DNA of 7,895 nt from Chloroflexota bacterium (lineage in GTDB: Bacteria; Chloroflexota; Anaerolineae; Fen-1058): the NCBI GenBank assembly GCA_016219235.1, contig JACRBO010000463.1, forward strand, positions 1 to 7,895, given 5' to 3'. How positions within the stretch are numbered: position 1 is the stretch's first letter; the number at the start of each line of letters is the position of its first letter. A program made the position numbers and the translations under genes. Shown in pieces: positions 1 through 3,851 of the stretch. The notes below the pieces were generated by a model, which had not been told where the DNA came from, ran no database searches, and was given only the letters and a program-made list of their open reading frames with translations.

Positions 1-4
1 CGAG

Positions 5-84
5 AATTGGAAGTTCGAAGTTGGCGTTGGGGTCCCTATCACCTCACCCTCTCTTCTCCGACATCCAATTTCCAACATCCAATT
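5..84. repeat. Inverted repeat with heptad units in the rpsP leader
   Basis: Bases 5-24 and 65-84 are reverse complements with 3 mismatches in 20 positions, separated by 40 nt. Both arms read as 7-nt units: aattgga, agttcga, agttggc on the left and ccaattt, ccaacat, ccaattt on the right. The right arm ends 8 nt before the rpsP Shine-Dalgarno sequence. As RNA it could form a long hairpin that terminates transcription of the gene upstream of the window, or it could be part of the S16 leader. The dyad is seen directly; the role is inferred. No convincing promoter was seen in 1-107. Confidence 0.7.
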
Positions 85-107
85 TCATATCTAAGGAGAG
101 CAACACC

Positions 108-503
108 GTGTTACGAATTCGCTTGCGCCGCGTAGGCGCGAAGAAGCAGCCGTTGTATCGTATCGTCATCGCCGAGAATGAGTGGCCGCGCGACGGCCGT
201 TTCCTCGAGATCATCGGGCGCTATAATCCGCGCACCAATCCCGAGACGGTCGAAGTCAATGAAGAGCGCGCTTACCACTATCTGAAGAATGGCGCGCAGC
301 CCACCGATTCGGTGGCGCAAATGCTGAAGAAGCTCGGTACGCTGGGCCGCTTTGAGCGGTTGCAGAAGGGCGAAGCGGCTGAGGTCGTGTTGGCTGAGGC
401 GCAAGCCGCCGCCGCTGCGACCAAGACAGCGTCGACGGGCCGCACCCGCCCGGACACCTTCGTGCCGAGCAAGAAGGCCAAGAAGCAGCCTAAGAAGCGT
501 TAA
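108..503 (+). CDS. rpsP: 30S ribosomal protein S16
   Basis: S16 is a primary assembly protein of the 30S subunit that binds 16S rRNA. The 131-residue product opens with the family signature (MLRIRLRRVGAKKQPLYRIV, then the PRDGRF and IGRYNP motifs at about residues 28-41), and the core continues to about residue 82. The GTG start at 108 is chosen because AAGGAG lies at 93-98, 9 nt upstream, and because the S16 fold begins exactly there. The same frame is open back to an ATG at 21, but that stretch is repeat DNA. S16 is usually 80-90 residues. This one has an extra tail of about 49 residues, with an alanine run (about 98-104) and a basic end rich in lysine (about 122-131), which may contact rRNA. 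It leads the group with khpA and rimM. The identity is secure. Confidence 0.96.
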   Translation: MLRIRLRRVGAKKQPLYRIVIAENEWPRDGRFLEIIGRYNPRTNPETVEVNEERAYHYLKNGAQPTDSVAQMLKKLGTLGRFERLQKGEAAEVVLAEAQAAAAATKTASTGRTRPDTFVPSKKAKKQPKKR

Positions 504-507
504 TCCC

Positions 508-539
508 GGGCGCGCTGTGTCACTGGGCGCAGCGCGCTC
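508..539 (+). promoter_or_regulatory. GC-rich hairpin between rpsP and khpA
   Basis: GCGCGCTG (510-517) and CAGCGCGC (530-537) are perfect reverse complements around a 12-nt loop. The stem extends by one G-U and one G-C pair to 508/539. No U tract follows, so it is not a standard intrinsic terminator. It ends 13 nt before the khpA start and could tune rpsP versus khpA levels by attenuation, mRNA protection or translational control. That role is inferred. The 49-nt spacer has no heptad array. Confidence 0.5.
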
Positions 540-552
540 ATCTGGACTACCG

Positions 553-780
553 ATGAAACAACTCGTCGAGTACATTGTCAAGGGACTGGTCGATCAACCT
601 GAAGAGGTTGTGGTTACGGAGACGCGGCGCGGTGGCGCGGTGCTGCTGGAACTGCGGGTAGCGCCCGACGACATGGGGCGCGTGATCGGCAAGGGCGGCC
701 GGGTGGCCAACTCCATCCGATCGCTGTTGCGGGTGGTTGCCGCCAAAGACGGCACGCGCGTTACGTTGGATATTCTGTAA
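553..780 (+). CDS. khpA: KH-domain RNA-binding protein KhpA (YlqC family)
   Basis: This small single-KH-domain protein binds RNA. Relatives in Bacillota pair with KhpB/Jag and affect cell elongation and division, and the gene is commonly found between rpsP and rimM. The product has 75 residues, a normal length. It starts MKQLVEYIVKGLVDQPEEVV and carries the KH GxxG loop as GKGG at about residues 46-49, within GRVIGKGGRVANSIRSLL. The ATG at 553 gives exactly the family N-terminus. The frame is open further upstream (from 352), but that part overlaps rpsP and looks like a shadow. No strong Shine-Dalgarno sequence is visible. Because the start lies 13 nt past a GC hairpin, translation may be coupled to or modulated from rpsP, which is an inference. 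The stop codon abuts a heptad repeat array. Confidence 0.93.
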   Translation: MKQLVEYIVKGLVDQPEEVVVTETRRGGAVLLELRVAPDDMGRVIGKGGRVANSIRSLLRVVAAKDGTRVTLDIL

Positions 781-872
781 TTGGTAATTGGTCAACCGGT
801 GATTAGTCAATTGGTAACTGGTCAACCGGTGACCGATTAACCGATCGACCGATTACCGTTTAACCAGTTGAC
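781..872. repeat. Heptad repeat array with direct and inverted copies, khpA-rimM spacer
   Basis: The array begins immediately after the khpA stop codon. A 22-nt block (781-802) recurs 30 nt later (811-832) with one mismatch. The sequence is made of 7-8-nt units of the types TTGGTMA, ACCGGTG and ACCGATT. Bases 806-830 and 848-872 form an imperfect dyad (17 of 25 positions complementary, 17-nt loop), so the RNA can fold back. The remaining 22 nt before rimM (873-894) show no strong promoter or Shine-Dalgarno sequence. Likely roles are a terminator, an mRNA processing site or a passive repeat. Confidence 0.8.
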
Positions 873-894
873 TTTCCGGGTGTAGGCTAACTCA

Positions 895-1440
895 ATGAAG
901 CAGACCCGTGGCTCAGGTGGTCCCCCGCCTGAGCCTAACTTTTTAATTGTCGGGCGCGTGCTGCGCGCCTGGGGCATTCGCGGCGATCTGAAGATTCAGC
1001 CGATGACGGATCGCCCCGCCGATTTTGCGCGCCTGACGCAGGTGTATGTCGGCGCGCCCATGTCTGCGGGCGCGCCGCCGCGCCGTTATGAAGTGCAGAG
1101 CTTCCGCCCATATCAGGGCAACTGGCTGCTGCATCTTGCCGAAGTTAACACGCGCACCCAGGCCGAGGCGCTGCATAATCAACCGATCTTAATCGAACGC
1201 ACACAGCGTCAACTGGAGGCCGATGAATATCTGGCGGATCAGATCATCGGGCTGAACGTGATCACGCTCGCGGGCGAGATGCTGGGCACGGTGGTTGAGA
1301 TCATCACGACCGGCGCGAACGATGTGTATGTGGTACACGGCGAGCGCGGCGAAGTGCTGCTGCCCGCCCGATCGGAAGTGATCCGCTCGATCGATCTGGC
1401 CACCGCCGCGATGACGGTTGAATTGCTGCCGGGGTTGTGA
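895..1440 (+). CDS. rimM: Ribosome maturation factor RimM
   Basis: RimM is a cytoplasmic assembly factor that binds ribosomal protein S19 and helps mature the 3' (head) domain of 16S rRNA. The 181-residue product has the N-terminal RimM barrel (about 16-100), starting at FLIVGRVLRAWGIRGDLKIQ with its GxxRGDLK-like motif. A C-terminal PRC-barrel follows (about 112-181), visible as IIGLNVITLAGEMLGTVVEI, GANDVYVV and the closing VELLPGL. The length is near the family norm of about 170 residues, with about 15 extra residues (MKQTRGSGGPPPEPN) before the barrel. The ATG at 895 is the first good start, but no strong Shine-Dalgarno sequence precedes it, so the exact start is less certain than the gene. 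In many bacteria trmD and rplS follow; here dprA does. A 9-bp GC stem (1051-1059/1068-1076) sits in the coding sequence. Confidence 0.94.
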   Translation: MKQTRGSGGPPPEPNFLIVGRVLRAWGIRGDLKIQPMTDRPADFARLTQVYVGAPMSAGAPPRRYEVQSFRPYQGNWLLHLAEVNTRTQAEALHNQPILIERTQRQLEADEYLADQIIGLNVITLAGEMLGTVVEIITTGANDVYVVHGERGEVLLPARSEVIRSIDLATAAMTVELLPGL

Positions 1441-1453
1441 CCATCCATTGTGC

Positions 1454-1483
1454 TTGACGACTTTGATCATTCTGCGGTATAGT
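1454..1483 (+). promoter_or_regulatory. Sigma70-type promoter for dprA
   Basis: TTGACG (1454-1459) and TATAGT (1478-1483) are separated by 18 nt and match the -35 and -10 consensus in five of six bases each. Transcription would start near 1490, giving a leader of about 17 nt before the dprA ATG at 1507. The leader DNA contains GCCCT (1487-1491) and AGGGC (1497-1501), which can pair over a 5-nt loop and cover the Shine-Dalgarno GAGGG at 1496-1500. Whether that stem forms depends on the exact start site. This is the only near-consensus promoter seen in the window. Confidence 0.7.
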
Positions 1484-1506
1484 CACGCCCTTGACGAGGG
1501 CAGATC

Positions 1507-2619
1507 ATGCACGACCTGCGTTACTGGATCGGCTTCAATCGAGTGTATGGCATCGGACCGGCCAAAGTCCGCGCGCTGATCGATCACTTCGGCGATCTCG
1601 ATCAGGCGTGGCATGCGGCCATGTTCGATCTGAAAGAGGCCGGGCTGGATCGGCGGGCGATCGAAAGTCTGATCAACACCCGACAGAGCATCAATCTCGA
1701 TCAAGAACTCGACCGGGTCGATAAAGCCAAAGCCCGCATCTTGATCTGGGACGATCCCGATTATCCGCCGCTATTGCGGCAACTACCCGAAGCACCGCCG
1801 GTGTTGTATATGAAGGGCCAACTTGCCGCATCCGATCGCGAATGGACGATAGCGATTGTGGGGACGCGCAAGGCCACCGCTTATGGGCGTCAGGCGGCCG
1901 AAACGTTGTCGGCTGATCTGGCGCGCAACGGTATCACGATTGTGAGCGGTCTGGCTCTGGGCATCGATGCGGCCGCGCATGAAGCGGCCTTGAAGTCGGG
2001 CGGACGCACGATCGGGGTACTGGCCTGTGGCATCGATCTGGTGTATCCGCCGCAGCATGTCAAACTTGCGGCGCGCATCATGGAGCAGGGCGCATTGTTG
2101 ACGGAGACGCCCGTCGGTTCGCCACCGGAGGGCGGCAATTTCCCGGCGCGCAATCGCATCATCAGCGGATTGTCATTAGGCACGATCGTGGTGGAAGCCG
2201 ATCAAACGAGCGGCGCGCTCATCACCGCCGATCGCGCGCTGGAACAGGGGCGCGAGGTATTCGCGGTGCCGGGCAACATTTTCTCGCGGGCCAGCCTGGG
2301 CACGAATCGATTGCTGAAAGAAGGCGCGACGTTGATCACGTCGGCGGAAGATGTGCTGGAAGCGCTCAATTTGAAGATGATCGCCGCGCACACCGAAGCG
2401 CGCGCCGTGATTCCCGAAGACGCCACCGAAGCGAAGTTGTTGGCGCTGATCTCGGCTGAGCCAACGCACGTGGACGAGATCGTGCGCGCGAGCGAACTGC
2501 CCATCACACAGGTTAGCAGCACGCTGGCGGTGATGGAACTCAAAGGCATGGTGCGGCAGGTGGCGGGCATGCAGTATGTGGTGGCGCGAGAGCCTCGCGC
2601 GGACTATGTTGTGGAATGA
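1507..2619 (+). CDS. dprA: DNA-processing protein DprA (Smf)
   Basis: DprA binds incoming single-stranded DNA in the cytoplasm and loads RecA onto it during natural transformation. The gene also occurs in many bacteria not known to be competent. The 370-residue product has three parts. An N-terminal helix-hairpin-helix/SAM-like segment contains VYGIGPAKVRALIDHFG (about 13-29). The central DprA Rossmann domain (about 80-290) shows IVGTRKAT (117-124), SGLALGIDAAAH (147-158), PEGGNFPARNRIISGLS (207-223) and VPGNIFS (254-260). A C-terminal winged-helix domain lies at about 306-358. The length is typical of full-length DprA proteins. GAGGG at 1496-1500, 6 nt upstream, supports the ATG at 1507, and a promoter lies just before it. 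All landmark motifs are intact, so the protein is probably functional. The gene ends directly against the 2620 heptad array. Confidence 0.96.
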   Translation: MHDLRYWIGFNRVYGIGPAKVRALIDHFGDLDQAWHAAMFDLKEAGLDRRAIESLINTRQSINLDQELDRVDKAKARILIWDDPDYPPLLRQLPEAPPVLYMKGQLAASDREWTIAIVGTRKATAYGRQAAETLSADLARNGITIVSGLALGIDAAAHEAALKSGGRTIGVLACGIDLVYPPQHVKLAARIMEQGALLTETPVGSPPEGGNFPARNRIISGLSLGTIVVEADQTSGALITADRALEQGREVFAVPGNIFSRASLGTNRLLKEGATLITSAEDVLEALNLKMIAAHTEARAVIPEDATEAKLLALISAEPTHVDEIVRASELPITQVSSTLAVMELKGMVRQVAGMQYVVAREPRADYVVE

Positions 2620-2696
2620 ATGCACAATGCACAATGCTCAATGCACAATTGTGAACTGTGCATTGTGAATTGCGCATTGAGAATTGAGAATTGATG
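2620..2696. repeat. Array of eleven consecutive heptads, dprA-manC spacer
   Basis: From the base after the dprA stop codon to the manC ATG at 2697, the spacer is exactly 77 nt and reads in one 7-nt register: atgcaca twice, atgctca, atgcaca, then attgtga, actgtgc, attgtga, attgcgc, attgaga twice and attgatg. The first half is complementary to the second. Arms 2626-2647 and 2657-2678 pair at 19 of 22 positions around a 9-nt loop, and pairing continues less perfectly to 2620/2684. No promoter or strong Shine-Dalgarno sequence is visible. A role as terminator or mRNA-end structure is inferred. Confidence 0.85.
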
Positions 2697-3779
2697 ATGA
2701 CCAATCACTACTACGCTCTCATCATGGCCGGCGGCGTTGGCACGCGGTTGTGGCCGTTGTCGCGGCAGAAGTCGCCCAAGCAAGTGCTGCCACTCGTCGG
2801 CGAACGCTCGATGTTCGGCCTGGCCGTTGAACGGTTACAGCCTTTGTTTAAGCCCGAAGACGTGTTGGTGGTCGTGGGGCGCGATCAAGTGGACTTGTTG
2901 AAGGCCGAGCAGACCGGTGTGCCCGATCACAACTATGTGATCGAGCCGATGGGCCGCGGCACGGCCCCCGCGATTGCGCTGAGCGCGATCACGCTGCGCA
3001 AGCGCGATCCGCAGGCGATTATGGCCGTGCTCACCGCCGATCATTTTATTGGCGACGACGCAGGCTTTCGCGAGGTGCTGGTGGCCGCAGGCGAGACGGC
3101 CGCGCGCGATTATCTGGTGACGCTGGGCGTGACGCCGAGTTCACCGGCAACGGGTTACGGTTACGTCGAACGCGGTTCGTGGCTGATGAACGCGGCCGGT
3201 TTCGCCGCGTATCGTGTGGTGGCTTTCCGCGAGAAGCCCGATCTGGTGACGGCCAAGCGCTTCGTCGTGGATGGTAAACATAGTTGGAACAGCGGCATGT
3301 TCGTGTGGAAGGTCGAGCGGTTCTTGACTGAACTGGCGCGCACGATGCCGGAGTTTTATGAACAACTGATGCAAATCGAAGCGGTGCTCGACTCGCCCGA
3401 TTACGAGCGGGTGCTAAACGACGTGTGGCCGCGAGTCGCCGCGCAGACGGTGGACTATGGCGTAATGGAGAAGGCGCGCGATGTAGCCGTCATTCCGGCT
3501 GAATTCGGCTGGAACGACATCGGTTCGTGGGCGACGCTGCTGGAAATTCTGGAAGGCGACGAGCACGACAACGTGATTCGTCACGCGCAGCATCTGGGCC
3601 TTGATACGAAGAATACGCTGGTCTTTGGCCGCGATCGGTTGGTGGCGACGATCGGGCTGCGCGATCTGATCGTAATCGATACCGGCGACGCGCTGTTGAT
3701 CTGCCCCAAAGATCGCGCGCAGGACGTGAAGAAGATCGTGGATGAGTTGAAGCAGCAAGGGCAGCAACAATATCTATAA
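2697..3779 (+). CDS. manC: Mannose-1-phosphate guanylyltransferase
   Basis: The enzyme makes GDP-mannose from mannose-1-phosphate and GTP, a precursor for cell-surface glycans and GDP-sugar derivatives. The 360-residue product is a nucleotidyltransferase. The signature loop is GGVGTRLWPLSR (12-23) followed by PKQ (27-29). TADHFI lies near 113, TGYGYVE near 152, FREKPD at 177-182, WNSGMF at 197-202 and WNDIGSW at 272-278. The length fits the short, single-function type. The C-terminal cupin phosphomannose-isomerase domain of the bifunctional (about 470-residue) type is absent. Start choice: TTG 2691, ATG 2694 and ATG 2697 are consecutive in frame. I take 2697 because the weak GAGAA at 2686-2690 is best spaced for it and MTNHYYALIMAGG resembles family N-termini. 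No other sugar-nucleotide gene is nearby. The symbol is given by family; cpsB and rfbM are synonyms used elsewhere. Confidence 0.93.
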   Translation: MTNHYYALIMAGGVGTRLWPLSRQKSPKQVLPLVGERSMFGLAVERLQPLFKPEDVLVVVGRDQVDLLKAEQTGVPDHNYVIEPMGRGTAPAIALSAITLRKRDPQAIMAVLTADHFIGDDAGFREVLVAAGETAARDYLVTLGVTPSSPATGYGYVERGSWLMNAAGFAAYRVVAFREKPDLVTAKRFVVDGKHSWNSGMFVWKVERFLTELARTMPEFYEQLMQIEAVLDSPDYERVLNDVWPRVAAQTVDYGVMEKARDVAVIPAEFGWNDIGSWATLLEILEGDEHDNVIRHAQHLGLDTKNTLVFGRDRLVATIGLRDLIVIDTGDALLICPKDRAQDVKKIVDELKQQGQQQYL

Positions 3780-3839
3780 GTGACGAGTGACGAGTGACGA
3801 GTGAACAACGGTTTCTCACTCGTCACTGGTCACTCATCA
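3780..3839. repeat. GAGTGAC heptad hairpin, manC-topA spacer
   Basis: Immediately after the manC stop codon, gtgacga is repeated three times without change (3780-3800) and followed by gtga. Bases 3781-3804 and 3816-3839 are reverse complements at 22 of 24 positions, with an 11-nt loop (3805-3815). The innermost 11 pairs (3794-3804/3816-3826) are perfect. No U tract follows. This is the most regular hairpin in the window. It may end manC transcription or protect its 3' end, and it lies only 12 nt from the topA start. Confidence 0.85.
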
Positions 3840-3850
3840 AAATGGTGAGT
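3831..3850 (+). promoter_or_regulatory. Possible stem over the topA ribosome-binding region
   Basis: ACTCATC (3832-3838) can pair with GGTGAGT (3844-3850) over a 5-nt loop, giving 7 pairs including one G-U. The second strand contains the only Shine-Dalgarno-like sequence (GGTGAG) before the topA ATG at 3852. The first strand is also part of the right arm of the long heptad hairpin, so the two structures are mutually exclusive. A translational switch is possible but is only an inference from base pairing. Confidence 0.3.
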
Positions 3851-3851
3851 A

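Noticed and set aside
21..107. Upstream extension of S16 from an ATG at 21
   Set aside because: The extra residues are translated repeat DNA, and a good AAGGAG sits before the GTG at 108, where the S16 fold begins.
352..552. Upstream extension of khpA into rpsP
   Set aside because: The added Arg/Pro-rich residues are an out-of-frame reading of rpsP. Family proteins start at the ATG at 553.
781..872. CRISPR-like array
   Set aside because: Units are 7-8 nt and contiguous, with no unique spacers of constant length and no cas genes.
868..893. Promoter for rimM starting with TTGACT at 868
   Set aside because: No -10-like hexamer at 16-18 nt spacing, and the TTGAC is part of the repeat array.
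1441..1506. Remnant of trmD or rplS between rimM and dprA
   Set aside because: The 66-nt spacer contains only a promoter and leader; no coding remnant is visible.
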